Part shown: one piece after another, positions 51,657 to 60,334 of the stretch
Position numbering within the stretch: the first letter of the stretch is position 1
Layout of the letters: each line of letters begins with the position of its first letter
NCBI RefSeq assembly: GCF_000412995.1
Contig: NZ_KE332512.1
Location: 822,919 to 886,918 of the forward strand
Length of the DNA stretch: 64,000 nucleotides
Reading direction: 5' to 3'
DNA from: Treponema vincentii F0403
Lineage (GTDB): Bacteria; Spirochaetota; Spirochaetia; Treponematales; Treponemataceae
Notes under the pieces: model-generated
Told to the model about the DNA's origin: nothing
Seen by the model: only the letters and a program-made list of their open reading frames with translations
Database searches by the model: none
Program-made: the position numbers and the translations under genes

Positions 51657-51703
51657 GAAAATCGCTAAAAACTTCAGCTTTGAAAGGTGATTTAGAGATT
51701 TTC
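51657..51703. repeat. Dispersed small hairpin repeat, copy 3
   Basis: AAAATCGCTAAAAACTTCAG and, after the loop, GATTTAGAGATTTTC; the arms AAAATCGCTAAA/TTTAGAGATTTT pair with one mismatch. Same core as copies at 18865 and 21914. It lies just upstream of the thiolase gene, in a 279-base gap otherwise without recognisable features. Confidence 0.5.
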
Positions 51704-51899
51704 CTTATAGCATAATGAATTTTCCACACTTCTATCATATCACGCTTAAAAAAATCTGGCTACATTGAGAGCTCAAGAATATATGCACCAACGGTTTTTC
51801 TAACCGGTCTCTGCACGAATAAGGGAGACTATTCAACCGTATTATCGCCACAATGACAGTGATACAAAGAATTTAACCTATATCGTTGATGGGTTTGCT

Positions 51900-52370
51900 T
51901 TATGTTTCGGCAATATCGCAAAAAGCGGCGGCACAGATTTGTTGCAAATCTGTGGGGGCAATACCGAGGGTATGCCCCCGTTCCCCAGCACTCACATAGA
52001 TGAGGTCATATAACTGTGCGGTTTCATCAATAAATGTAGGAAAATGCTTTTTCATGCCGAGCGGGGAACAGCCGCCGCGGATATAGCCCGTTGTTTTTTG
52101 CAGAGCCTCAAGTTTAAGCGGCGTTATTTTTTTACCGGTTAGGGTTCTCGCTTTTTTTAAGCTTACCTCTGCAGGCGCCGGCACGCAAAAGACAAAAACT
52201 TCATTATCCTCGCTTATCATCACAATCGTTTTAAAGAGCATATCGGGCTCAATATTCAGCTTGTGTGCAGCCGTTACCGCATCCAAATGTTCCTCATCCC
52301 ATGCATATTCAATACTGCTATAGGGGATTCCCGCAGCTTCCAAGATGCGCATTGCATTGGTCTTCTTCAT
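51900..52370 (-). CDS. ybaK: YbaK-type aminoacyl-tRNA deacylase
   Basis: A 156-residue member of the YbaK/ProX family that clears Cys-tRNA(Pro) and similar mischarged tRNAs. Family motifs: LDAVTAAHKLNIEPDMLFKTIVM (with the functional Lys in FKT), VFCVPAPAEVSLKKA, and GYIRGGCSPLGMKKHFPTFID, the canonical GGxSPxG loop. It lies 26 bases behind glgA on the same strand and may share its transcript. Confidence 0.92.
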   Translation of the reverse strand: MKKTNAMRILEAAGIPYSSIEYAWDEEHLDAVTAAHKLNIEPDMLFKTIVMISEDNEVFVFCVPAPAEVSLKKARTLTGKKITPLKLEALQKTTGYIRGGCSPLGMKKHFPTFIDETAQLYDLIYVSAGERGHTLGIAPTDLQQICAAAFCDIAET

Positions 52371-52396
52371 TATCCTGAACCCGCAGCGGCAGCATT

Positions 52397-53875
52397 TTAA
52401 TGCTTATTAAGAATCTTATTTTCGACAGCTTCCTGATATACCGCAAGATACTGCTTGGCAGACGTATCCCACGTAAAATCTTTCGCCATACCCCGCTTCT
52501 GCATCTTAACGATATGTTCAGGGTGCTTAAACCACGCATTTACAGCCCAATTAACGGTATTATAAATGCTTTCCGGCGTAAGCAGATTCAACACAAATCC
52601 GGTACCATCCCCTGTTTGTTCATTGTAATTTTCTACCGTATCTGCAAGGCCGCCGGTATTCCGCACAATCGGCAATGTTCCATACAACAGTGAATACATC
52701 TGGTTAAGTCCGCACGGTTCATACCGCGACGGCATCAAAAAGAAGTTGCTTCCGGCCTCAATCCAATGGCTCAATTTTTCATCATAACCGACATACACCC
52801 GCAAGTTCGGCAGACGTTTGGAAAGCGCCAATAATTCATCTTCGCACCATCGGTCTCCCGCGCCAAGCACAATCAACTGTAAATTAATATCGGTGCACAT
52901 CTTAAATGCAGCGCCGTACGAAGGTCCGAATAATTCCGCAATTCCTTTTTGATCGGTCAGCCGTGTTATCATGCCGAAAACAGGAATCTTTTCATCTTGC
53001 GGCAAGCCCATATACTTTTGCAGCGCCGCTTTATTCTTTGCTTTTTTTGCAAGAGAGCGAGCCGTATAGTTGAAAGAAATATGCGTATCCGTTTTAGGAT
53101 TCCACACGGAAGTATCGACGCCGTTTAGAATGCCGGTTAGAACCTCCTTGCGGAAGCGGAGAATACCGTCCATTCGGAAGCCGTATTCCGGGCGTTGTAT
53201 TTCTTGCGCATACGTAGGGGAAACCGTTGTAAGCCGATCCGCTGAAAGCAAACCTGCCTTTAAGAAATTCATTCTATCCCAGTCTTCAAAACCGGCCGAA
53301 TAAAAATACATCCAATCAAGTCCCGTATCCACATAGTGCGTTTTATTATAAATTCCCTGATAACCTATATTATGCACGGTAAAAACGCTCGCAGTCTCTT
53401 GGAAATCCAAATACTGTGTATTGAATTTCAGCAAAACAGGTACAAGCGCGGTCTGCCAATCATGCGCATGCATCAAATCCGGAATCCAATGCTGTTTTCT
53501 GCAAAGCTGGAATGCCGCATGGCTCAATATCGAAAACCGTTTGGGGTTATCGTTAAAATCAGGTTCAAAAGCAGAACCGTACAACCCGTCGCGACCGAAA
53601 CTTTCTTCATGATCAATAAAATACACCGGTATGTCAGAAGCGGGCAGTGTCGATTCAAAAACTTCCGTCCAGTACTCTTTATCGCCGATGGAAATTCCCA
53701 TTGCGCCGGGAATAGGCGTTAAATTTTTTTTATCTATTCTATAGTAGCGCGGCATAACGATTCTAACATCATGCCCGAGTTTTTTTAATGAATATGATAA
53801 GGCAGATACAACATCGGCTAAACCGCCGGTCTTTGCAAAAGGAACCGCTTCACTTGTAATCATTAATATTCGCAT
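52397..53875 (-). CDS. glgA: Glycogen synthase (ADP-glucose dependent)
   Basis: A GT5 glycosyltransferase of 492 residues that elongates alpha-1,4-glucan. ATG 53875 has GGAGGG seven bases upstream; a TTG at 53896 is rejected. Signatures: MITSEAVPFAKTGGLADVVSAL (KTGGL binds ADP-glucose), VHNIGYQGIYNK, VSPTYAQEIQRPEYGFRMDGILR, NGVDTSVWNP and SRYEPCGLNQMYSLLYGTLPIVRNTGGLADTV with the catalytic Glu. The length is normal. Presence of glgA implies carbohydrate storage. Confidence 0.96.
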   Translation of the reverse strand: MRILMITSEAVPFAKTGGLADVVSALSYSLKKLGHDVRIVMPRYYRIDKKNLTPIPGAMGISIGDKEYWTEVFESTLPASDIPVYFIDHEESFGRDGLYGSAFEPDFNDNPKRFSILSHAAFQLCRKQHWIPDLMHAHDWQTALVPVLLKFNTQYLDFQETASVFTVHNIGYQGIYNKTHYVDTGLDWMYFYSAGFEDWDRMNFLKAGLLSADRLTTVSPTYAQEIQRPEYGFRMDGILRFRKEVLTGILNGVDTSVWNPKTDTHISFNYTARSLAKKAKNKAALQKYMGLPQDEKIPVFGMITRLTDQKGIAELFGPSYGAAFKMCTDINLQLIVLGAGDRWCEDELLALSKRLPNLRVYVGYDEKLSHWIEAGSNFFLMPSRYEPCGLNQMYSLLYGTLPIVRNTGGLADTVENYNEQTGDGTGFVLNLLTPESIYNTVNWAVNAWFKHPEHIVKMQKRGMAKDFTWDTSAKQYLAVYQEAVENKILNKH

Positions 53876-53964
53876 GGCAAGACCCTCCTGCCTCAATTAT
53901 AACACGGCAAACGGAATTATAAAAGAGACACCCAAAACATTTAGCGCTTGCTTCTCTAAGCAAG

Positions 53965-54107
53965 AGGGTAAACGCATCAGACAGACAGATAGATAAAAAT
54001 CGCAGAATAAAGAGACTGTGAGACCATTTGAACCGCGGAGAGGTTCTGGTTGGACAGCCTTTTTATTTTGCGGGGATATACTCCAAAATGTCTGATGGGG
54101 TTACCCT
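53965..54107 (+). repeat. Palindromic intergenic element, copy D (143 bp, forward)
   Basis: Outer arms AGGGTAAACGCATCAGACA (53965-53983) and TGTCTGATGGGGTTACCCT (54089-54107) pair over 19 positions with two mismatches. The inner arm CGCAGAATAAAGAGACTGT faces ACAGCCTTTTTATTTTGCG with a few mismatches. The apex GAACCGCGGAGAGGTTC matches copy E. Confidence 0.87.
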
Positions 54108-54112
54108 CCTTC

Positions 54113-54142
54113 TGTGTGAAATTTTGTCAAAAATTTCACACA
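54113..54142. repeat. Satellite hairpin between element copies D and E
   Basis: TGTGTGAAATTTT (54113-54125) and AAAATTTCACACA (54130-54142), perfect over 13 bp, loop GTCA. Compared with the copies at 38075 and 40902 one base differs in each arm so that pairing is kept (C-G replaced by T-A). Confidence 0.75.
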
Positions 54143-54156
54143 TTTTATTTTACCAG

Positions 54157-54301
54157 AAAGGTAACCTCATTAGACAAATAGAACAAAATCGCAAAATAAA
54201 GAGGCTGTGAGACCATTTGAACCGCGAAGAGGTTCAACTCTGGTTGAACAGCCTCTTTATTTTGCGGGAATATCCGGAGACCGTCTGATGAGGTTACCTT
54301 T
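54157..54301 (+). repeat. Palindromic intergenic element, copy E (145 bp, forward)
   Basis: The best preserved copy. Outer arms AAAGGTAACCTCATTAGAC (54157-54175) and GTCTGATGAGGTTACCTTT (54283-54301) pair over 19 bp with one wobble. The inner arm CGCAAAATAAAGAGGCTGT (54190-54208) and ACAGCCTCTTTATTTTGCG (54248-54266) are perfect over 19 bp. Apex TGAACC-GCGAAGA-GGTTCA. Confidence 0.92.
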
Positions 54302-54339
54302 TACTTGACTGATTTTTTCTTTTATGCTAGCGTTTCGGC

Positions 54340-56262
54340 ATGAACGGCATCACAATGCCGCAATTGTTGCAACAAATTGCAAAAAAACATCCGAATATTG
54401 CCGCTCAATATTCCAAGAATGCGCAAGGCGATTTTATTCCCCTCTCCTATTCACAGGTTTTTGATAGGGTATTAAGCTTTGCAGGCGGGCTGTTATCCCT
54501 CGGCATCACGCGGGGAGATAGAGTCGGTCTTATCGCAGATAACCGGAAAGAATGGTATCATGCCAGTATGGGGATTATGGCGATCGGAGCATGCGATGTT
54601 CCGCGCGGCTGTGATGCAACCGAACAGGATTTAGTGCGTATTTTGTCCTTTGCCGAATGTACGTCGGCAGTTATAGAAAACCGGGATCAATTTATAAAAA
54701 TCTTAAAAAATCAGCAACAGTTCCCGCTGCTCAAAACACTCATTGTTTTTGAACCTATCGATATTCAAGATGAAGAGCTTAAAACAAAGGGCGACATTTC
54801 CCGCTTTGCAATGTACAGCTACGATGAAATTATCGAACGGGGCACTGCATACCGGCAAGAACACCCCGATGCGGTGGAACGGGAACTGGAAAAAGGCGCC
54901 GATACGGAAGTTGCTACGATCATTTTTACCTCCGGTACAACAGGTGAACCCAAAGGGGTTATGCTAACCCATAAAAACTTTGCCGTGCAGCTGGATGATC
55001 TTAAAACGAGAGTTATCCTACATTCCGGCGAAAAGGCCATTGTGGTTCTGCCGGTATGGCATAGCTTTGAACGGCTCTGCGAATACGTTATTTTGGCCTC
55101 CGCCGCGGGAATGGTATACTCCAAACCGGTCGGAAGTATTCTGCTTGCGGACATTGCAAAAACCAATCCCGCACTGTTTCCCTCGGTACCGCGTATTTGG
55201 GAGTCCGTCTATACCGGCGTTTTTAAGGCGATGAAGCAGGCAGGCGGTATTAAGCAAAAACTCTTCAACTTCTTTGTTGCGGCGGGGCTATTCCACGCTC
55301 ACCATGCACGGAATGTAAGAGGGCAAAATCCTCACTTTGCGTTTTATACGAAAATCACCCGCCCGATTATCTCTTTTATACCGTTTCTCCTATCTGCGCC
55401 GTTTTATGCGCTCGGCAATGTGCTGGTATTTAAAAAGATCCGTACCAAACTCGGCACCGGATTCCGCCAAGGTGTTTCCGGCGGAGGAGCGCTGCCGCCC
55501 AATATCGACGCTTTCTTTTGGGCTATCGGTGTCAGTGTAACCGAAGGATACGGTTTAACCGAAACGGCGCCGGTTGTTTCCGTCCGCCCGCTCGGACACC
55601 CCGTATTCGGCACAATCGGCAAGCCGCTGTCATGCACAAAAGTAAAAATTGTCGACGATAGCGGAAACGAACTGCCGGCCGGCAAGCTCGGTACCGTCAT
55701 GATCCGCGGCACCAGCGTTATGAAAGGATATTACAAACGGCAGGATTTAACCGATGCGGTAATCGATAAAGACGGCTGGTTTGACAGCGGCGACCTCGGT
55801 ATGAAAACGATTGACGGTGAACTTATTCTGCGCGGCAGAAAAAAAGACACGATTGTGCTGCGCGGCGGGGAAAATATCGAACCGGTACCGATTGAAATGA
55901 AGCTGCAGGAATCTCCGTTTATCGCGCAGGCAGTAGTACTCGGCCAAGATCAGCGCTTTTTGGGAGCGTTGATTGTGGCGGACGAAGCCGAAGTAAAAAA
56001 CTATGCAGCCGAACAGGGAATATCGGCCGCCTCGTTTGAGGAATTATTGGCAAAACCCGAGATAAAAAAACTTTTTGACCGGCAAATTTTCTCGCTTATA
56101 AACCATGAGAACGGCTTTAAACTTTTTGAACGGATTAACCGTTTTACACTCCTTGCAAAACCGTTTGAAGCGGGTGTGGAGCTTTCGGCAAAGCAGGATG
56201 TCATGCGCTATAAAATCACTTCACTATACAGCAAACAAATAGAAGCGCTATTTGCCGATTAA
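54340..56262 (+). CDS. Long-chain acyl-CoA synthetase (AMP-forming)
   Basis: A 640-residue ANL-superfamily ligase that activates fatty acids with ATP and CoA. Motifs: the P-loop-like IIFTSGTTGEPKGVMLTHKN, VLPVWHSFERLCEY, GGGALPPNIDAFFWAIGVSVTEGYGLTETAPVVS, GWFDSGDLGMKTIDGELILRGRKKDTIVLRGGENIEPVPIE and the final-domain Lys region RINRFTLLAKPFE. It matches the FadD/FACL group common in treponemes, which need host fatty acids. The start ATG 54340 has no strong ribosome site; ATG 54355 is an alternative. Its upstream region consists of palindromic elements. Confidence 0.93.
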   Translation: MNGITMPQLLQQIAKKHPNIAAQYSKNAQGDFIPLSYSQVFDRVLSFAGGLLSLGITRGDRVGLIADNRKEWYHASMGIMAIGACDVPRGCDATEQDLVRILSFAECTSAVIENRDQFIKILKNQQQFPLLKTLIVFEPIDIQDEELKTKGDISRFAMYSYDEIIERGTAYRQEHPDAVERELEKGADTEVATIIFTSGTTGEPKGVMLTHKNFAVQLDDLKTRVILHSGEKAIVVLPVWHSFERLCEYVILASAAGMVYSKPVGSILLADIAKTNPALFPSVPRIWESVYTGVFKAMKQAGGIKQKLFNFFVAAGLFHAHHARNVRGQNPHFAFYTKITRPIISFIPFLLSAPFYALGNVLVFKKIRTKLGTGFRQGVSGGGALPPNIDAFFWAIGVSVTEGYGLTETAPVVSVRPLGHPVFGTIGKPLSCTKVKIVDDSGNELPAGKLGTVMIRGTSVMKGYYKRQDLTDAVIDKDGWFDSGDLGMKTIDGELILRGRKKDTIVLRGGENIEPVPIEMKLQESPFIAQAVVLGQDQRFLGALIVADEAEVKNYAAEQGISAASFEELLAKPEIKKLFDRQIFSLINHENGFKLFERINRFTLLAKPFEAGVELSAKQDVMRYKITSLYSKQIEALFAD

Positions 56263-56337
56263 TGGAATTTCCTTTGTAGAAGCTTCAACACGAGGTCTTG
56301 CCGTATCCGCTTGTTTTTCTTACAATCACACTACGTT

Positions 56338-56367
56338 ATTCATAATTCTTAATTAAGAATTATGAAT
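56338..56367. promoter_or_regulatory. 30-bp perfect palindrome upstream of nrdR
   Basis: ATTCATAATTCTTAA followed without loop by its complement TTAAGAATTATGAAT. It lies 19 bases before the nrdR start codon. The sequence does not look like a classical NrdR box (consensus acaCwAtATaTwgtgt), so it may bind another regulator, or act as a small transcription signal. Confidence 0.55.
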
Positions 56368-56386
56368 TATTTTGTAGGGAGAATAT

Positions 56387-56860
56387 ATGCGCTGCCCGTA
56401 TTGCGGAAGTGTTGACGATAAAGTGGTAGAGTCCCGAACGCTCGGCCAAGGTGATTGTATCAGGCGGCGGAGGGAATGTCTCAGCTGCGGATACCGCTTT
56501 ACCAGCTATGAGCGGATAGAAGAAAAACCGCTGATGGTGATTAAACGAAACGGCCGAAGAGAACCCTTTGACCGCTCAAAATTGGAACGCGGCATCGAAC
56601 GTTCGCTGGAAAAACGCCCCATTTCGATGAACGAAATAGAAAATATCGTCAGCGATATTGAAGATGCAGCGGTTATGAACAGTAAGGGGGCAAAGGAAAT
56701 TAAGAGTACCGAGCTGGGCGAAATGGTACTTGCCCGTTTACATTCACTTGACAAAGTCGCTTATATCCGGTTCGCATCGGTATATAAGAAATTTAACAAT
56801 CTTGACGAATTTATCAATGAAGTGCAAAAAATACATATTACATCTGACGGGATGCCTTAA
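56387..56860 (+). CDS. nrdR: Transcriptional repressor NrdR
   Basis: NrdR senses ATP/dATP and represses ribonucleotide reductase genes. The 157-residue product has the zinc ribbon (MRCPYCGSVDDKVVESRTL with CLSCGYRFTSYER) and the ATP-cone (VIKRNGRREPFDRSKLERGIERSLEKRPI). The length is standard. TAGGGAG lies before the ATG. It is placed immediately upstream of nrdD, its natural target. Confidence 0.97.
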   Translation: MRCPYCGSVDDKVVESRTLGQGDCIRRRRECLSCGYRFTSYERIEEKPLMVIKRNGRREPFDRSKLERGIERSLEKRPISMNEIENIVSDIEDAAVMNSKGAKEIKSTELGEMVLARLHSLDKVAYIRFASVYKKFNNLDEFINEVQKIHITSDGMP

Positions 56861-56901
56861 TATCGGTGTTTTATGCCTTTTTAAATATGTGGAGGAAAAA
56901 A

Positions 56902-58998
56902 ATGGATCAAGCGGTATTTCCTGAATGGACAACCTTTTTAGGCGACACAACAAGAGAGACAAAACCGGTTTTGAGGTCGGTTGTAAAACGGTCGGGCGAT
57001 ATTGAAGTCTTTAACCGGAATAAAATAAAAATCGCGATTCAGAAGGCTATCGAAGCGGTTACCGGTGCTGCGGATGAAGAGAAAGCCGATGTACTGACTG
57101 CTGCAGTAGAAGAAAAATTGACGCAGCTGATGGCTTCGCGTCATGCGCATTCGATTCCCGCAATCGAAGAAATTCAGGATATTATTGAAAACGTTTTAAT
57201 CGAACGGAACGAAGCCAGTATTGCAAAGGCGTTTATCCTTTACCGTGCAAAACGGGAGGCTGTCCGCGATGCGGAACGGCTGATGATCGATATCGATAAA
57301 ACGATGAACGGATACTTGAACAAAAGCGATTGGCGGGTAAACGAAAATGCCAACGTCAACTTTTCGCTCGGAGGCCTCATCCTGCATAACTCCGGCACGA
57401 TAACGGCAAATTACTGGCTTAAAAACATCTATACGCCGGCAATTGCCGAGGCGCATCAGACGGCAGCTTTTCACATCCATGATCTTTCGATGTTCTCCGG
57501 TTATTGTGCGGGCTGGTCGCTCCGGCAGCTCATTCAAGAGGGCTTAGGCGGCGTCCCGGACAAGATTACATCAAAGCCTGCGCGCCATCTTTCCACCCTT
57601 ATTCAGCAAATCGTGAACTTCCTCGGCATTATGCAGAACGAATGGGCGGGAGCGCAGGCGTTCAGCTCCTTCGATACCTATCTGGCTCCCTTTGTAAAAG
57701 CCGACAACATGGACGAGAAGAGCGTTAAGCAATGCCTGCAAAGCTTTATCTATGGAGTGAACACGCCGAGCCGTTGGGGAAGCCAAGCGCCGTTTACCAA
57801 TATCACGCTTGACTGGACATGCCCCAAAGACCTTGCCGATAAAAAAGCGGTTGTCGGCGGCAAAGAAACCGATTTTACCTACGGCGATTGCCAAGCTGAA
57901 ATGGATATGATTAACAAGCTCTTTATCGAGCTGATGTTGGAAGGCGATGCGGCAGGCCGCGGTTTTCAGTATCCCATTCCAACCTATAACATTACCGAAG
58001 ATTTTAAGTGGGACAGCCCGAATGCCGCCCTTCTTTTTGAAATGACGGCAAAATACGGAACTCCGTACTTTCAGAACTTTATCAATTCGGATCTTAATCC
58101 GAGCGATGTCCGCTCCATGTGCTGCCGGCTGCAGCTGGATAAGCGTGAACTGCGGAAACGGGGCGGCGGCCTTTTCGGCTCCGACGAATTCACCGGCTCC
58201 ATCGGCGTGGTTACCATCAATATGCCGCAAATCGGCTACCTTGCGCGTACCGAAAAAGAATACTTTGACCGTCTCGACTATCTGATGGAACTCGCAAAAA
58301 CGAGCTTACAGATTAAACGGAAGGTAATTCAGCGGCTTTTGGAAGGCGGGCTTTTCCCGTATACGCGCCGGTACCTTCAGCACTTAAACAATCATTTTTC
58401 TACCATTGGAATTTGCGGCATGAATGAATCGTGCCTGAACTTCCTCGGGGAGAATATCGTGGGCGAAACCGGCAAGGCCTTTGCCGAAAAGGTACTGACC
58501 CACATGCGCAAGCGGCTCGCGGACTTTCAGGAACAAACAGGCGACCTCTTCAACCTTGAAGCAACCCCTGCCGAAAGCACTTCCTACCGGCTTGCACGGC
58601 ATGATAAGCAGCAGTTCCCCGACATTATCACTTCAGGAGACCGCGAGCCGTATTACACCAATTCAAGCCAGCTGCCGGTTTCGTACACCACCGATGTGTT
58701 TGAAGCCTTGGATCATCAGGAAGCGCTGCAGCGTAAATACACCGGCGGCACGGTATTCCATATTTTCTTAGGCGAATCGATTAAGGACTGGCAGGCATGC
58801 CGCGATTTGGTTAAGGCGGTTGCATCCCATTACCGCATACCGTACTTTTCCATATCGCCGACTTTCTCCATCTGCCCCAAGCACGGCTACATCGACGGAG
58901 AGCATTTTGAATGCCCCTTGTGCAAACGAGAAAAAGAAGCCGAACTGGAAGCCCGCCTGCGTGAACTGGAAGCGGAAAAAGAGGCCTTGGGCTACTAG
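56902..58998 (+). CDS. nrdD: Anaerobic ribonucleoside-triphosphate reductase with atypical C-terminus
   Basis: Class III ribonucleotide reductase, which makes dNTPs without oxygen. The 698-residue product starts at ATG 56902 after GGAGG. It has an N-terminal ATP-cone (VVKRSGDIEVFNRNKIKIAIQKAIEAV) and the ten-stranded barrel with HNSGTITANYWL, HIHDLSMFSGYCAGWSL, MCCRLQLDKRELRKRGGGLFGSDEFTGSIG and GICGMNESCLNFLGENI. Zinc cysteines appear in FSICPKHGYIDGEHFECPLC. After this CxxC a normal NrdD continues with a YSRVVGY-like glycyl-radical segment and about 30 more residues. Here a charged helix (ELEARLRELEAEKEALGY) follows and the protein stops. No nrdG activase lies nearby. A palindromic element begins five bases past the stop codon, so a truncated or rearranged 3' end is possible. 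Confidence 0.9.
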   Translation: MDQAVFPEWTTFLGDTTRETKPVLRSVVKRSGDIEVFNRNKIKIAIQKAIEAVTGAADEEKADVLTAAVEEKLTQLMASRHAHSIPAIEEIQDIIENVLIERNEASIAKAFILYRAKREAVRDAERLMIDIDKTMNGYLNKSDWRVNENANVNFSLGGLILHNSGTITANYWLKNIYTPAIAEAHQTAAFHIHDLSMFSGYCAGWSLRQLIQEGLGGVPDKITSKPARHLSTLIQQIVNFLGIMQNEWAGAQAFSSFDTYLAPFVKADNMDEKSVKQCLQSFIYGVNTPSRWGSQAPFTNITLDWTCPKDLADKKAVVGGKETDFTYGDCQAEMDMINKLFIELMLEGDAAGRGFQYPIPTYNITEDFKWDSPNAALLFEMTAKYGTPYFQNFINSDLNPSDVRSMCCRLQLDKRELRKRGGGLFGSDEFTGSIGVVTINMPQIGYLARTEKEYFDRLDYLMELAKTSLQIKRKVIQRLLEGGLFPYTRRYLQHLNNHFSTIGICGMNESCLNFLGENIVGETGKAFAEKVLTHMRKRLADFQEQTGDLFNLEATPAESTSYRLARHDKQQFPDIITSGDREPYYTNSSQLPVSYTTDVFEALDHQEALQRKYTGGTVFHIFLGESIKDWQACRDLVKAVASHYRIPYFSISPTFSICPKHGYIDGEHFECPLCKREKEAELEARLRELEAEKEALGY

Positions 58999-59003
58999 CC
59001 GTC

Positions 59004-59147
59004 AGGGCAATCGCATCAGATTATTTTTAACAGCCCCGCAGAATAAGTGCGGTCGTTCAAGCAGAATTTCGCCGCGTTGCGTCTCAAATGCTTGCCCAAC
59101 CTCACTTATTCTGCGATTTTTATTTATCTATCTGATGCAATTGCCCT
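59004..59147 (-). repeat. Palindromic intergenic element, copy F (144 bp, divergent)
   Basis: Outer arms AGGGCAATCGCATCAGAT (59004-59021) and ATCTGATGCAATTGCCCT (59130-59147) pair over 18 bp with one wobble. The inner arm CGCAGAATAAGTG faces CACTTATTCTGCG, perfect over 13 bp. The apex is the most diverged of the family (TTTCGCCGCGTTGCGTCTCAAATG in outline). It fills the gap between nrdD and the oppositely directed dehydrogenase remnant. Confidence 0.82.
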
Positions 59148-59168
59148 TCTCTTGAAATGTTTATATTT

Positions 59169-60313
59169 TTAGAAATCGATTTCCTTGCCGTAATAGGCTG
59201 CAAGATAGATTTTCTTAATATCGGCAGGAGAGGTCTTGCGCGGATTGGTGAGCGTACAAGCATCGTTAAAGGCTCTTTCGCTCATTAAATCCAATACCTT
59301 GAGGAACTTATCTTCCGCAATAACGGTATTCTTACCTTCCTTAATAGTGCGGGTAATGCCGACTTTCCGGTTCAAAGCGGAAACTGCATTCGCAATATTG
59401 TCGATACCCAAAGCGCCTTCCAGTTTGCTGTAGCGGTCGGTCTCTTTTCTGTTATAATTGATAATGTACGGAAGCATGATCGCATTCGCTTCACCGTGCG
59501 TCAGATGGAATTCGCCGCCGATTTTATGAGCCATCGAGTGTACGATACCGAGTGAGCAGTTGCTGAACGCAATACCGGCAACGGTAGACGCCGTATGCAT
59601 TTTTCCGCGCGCTTCCATATCGTTTCCGTTTGCAACAGCCCGTTCAAGATAGTCAAACACCAGCCGGATCGCTTCCAGTGCATAGGGATCGGTATAATCG
59701 TCATGAGCGGTAGAAACGAATGCTTCGATAGCATGAGTCATAACATCCATACCGGTTTGAGCTGTAACAAGCGGAGGCATCTTTGCAGGGATTCTATCAT
59801 CGACAATCGCAATATCCGGAATAATATCGGGACTTACGAGCGGGTATTTGATATTTTTTTCGGTGTCCGTAATAACGGAAAAAGCGGTAATTTCGGAAGC
59901 CGTGACGGGATACCGACCAGTTTTGCTTTTGTTCGCAGCTTCGGGAATTTGAAGGCAGCTAAATCGTCAAAATTGTAGCCGGGGTATTCATAGTACACCC
60001 ACATGATTTTTGCAGCATCCATTGCGGAGCCGCCGCCCAACGCGATAATCCAATCGGGATTAAAGGCTGCCATCTTTGCGCCGCCTTCCTTACAGGTTTT
60101 AACGGAAGGATCGGGCTCTACGCCATCGATAACCAGCACTTCCATCCCGGCTTTTTCCAGATAGCCCTTCGCTTCATCGATAAAGCCGAATTTTTTCATT
60201 GAGCTTCCGCCGGTAACAATAGCGGCTTTCTTTCCTGTTAATGTTGAAAGGAATTCCAAGGCGCCCGCACCGTGTACAATTTTCGGGGGGATACTGAATG
60301 TTGCATACTTCAT
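59169..60313 (-). pseudogene. Iron-containing alcohol dehydrogenase, frameshifted
   Basis: Two adjacent frames encode the halves of one Fe-ADH (NAD(P)-dependent butanol/propanediol-type dehydrogenase). The N-terminal part starts at ATG 60313 (TAGGAG upstream) and has HGAGALEFL, the GGGSAMDAAK NAD-binding loop and a LVGIPS segment. There the frame shifts: the expected TSGTASEITAF continues as TASEITAFSVITDTEKNIKYP in another frame near 59905, so about ten bases (coding for TSG) are missing. The C-terminal part keeps the metal ligands in TGMDVMTHAIEAFVS, GIVHSMAHKIGG and LTHGEANAIMLP. The N-terminal frame ends at 59834. Unless there is a sequencing error, the enzyme is inactive. Confidence 0.87.
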
Positions 60314-60334
60314 AATCATACTCCTATTCATTAA

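Larger units (their letters stand above)
53876..54339. other. 464-bp divergent intergenic region with two tandem palindromic elements
   Basis: The gap between glgA and the acyl-CoA synthetase gene is almost filled by element copies D (53965-54107) and E (54157-54301), with a satellite hairpin (54113-54142) between them. No coding frame of merit is seen. The promoters of both flanking genes must lie within or very close to the elements. Confidence 0.65.

Noticed and set aside
54157..54301. Simple rho-independent terminator interpretation of the palindromic elements
   Set aside because: Three copies (B, D, E) lie between divergently transcribed genes where no transcript ends, and no consistent U-tract follows.
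56338..56367. NrdR box
   Set aside because: The dyad AATTCTTAATTAAGAATT does not fit the NrdR consensus with its fixed-spacing pair of boxes.
35441..59147. CRISPR-like array from the repeated palindromes
   Set aside because: The copies are kilobases apart, change orientation and have genes, not spacers, between them.
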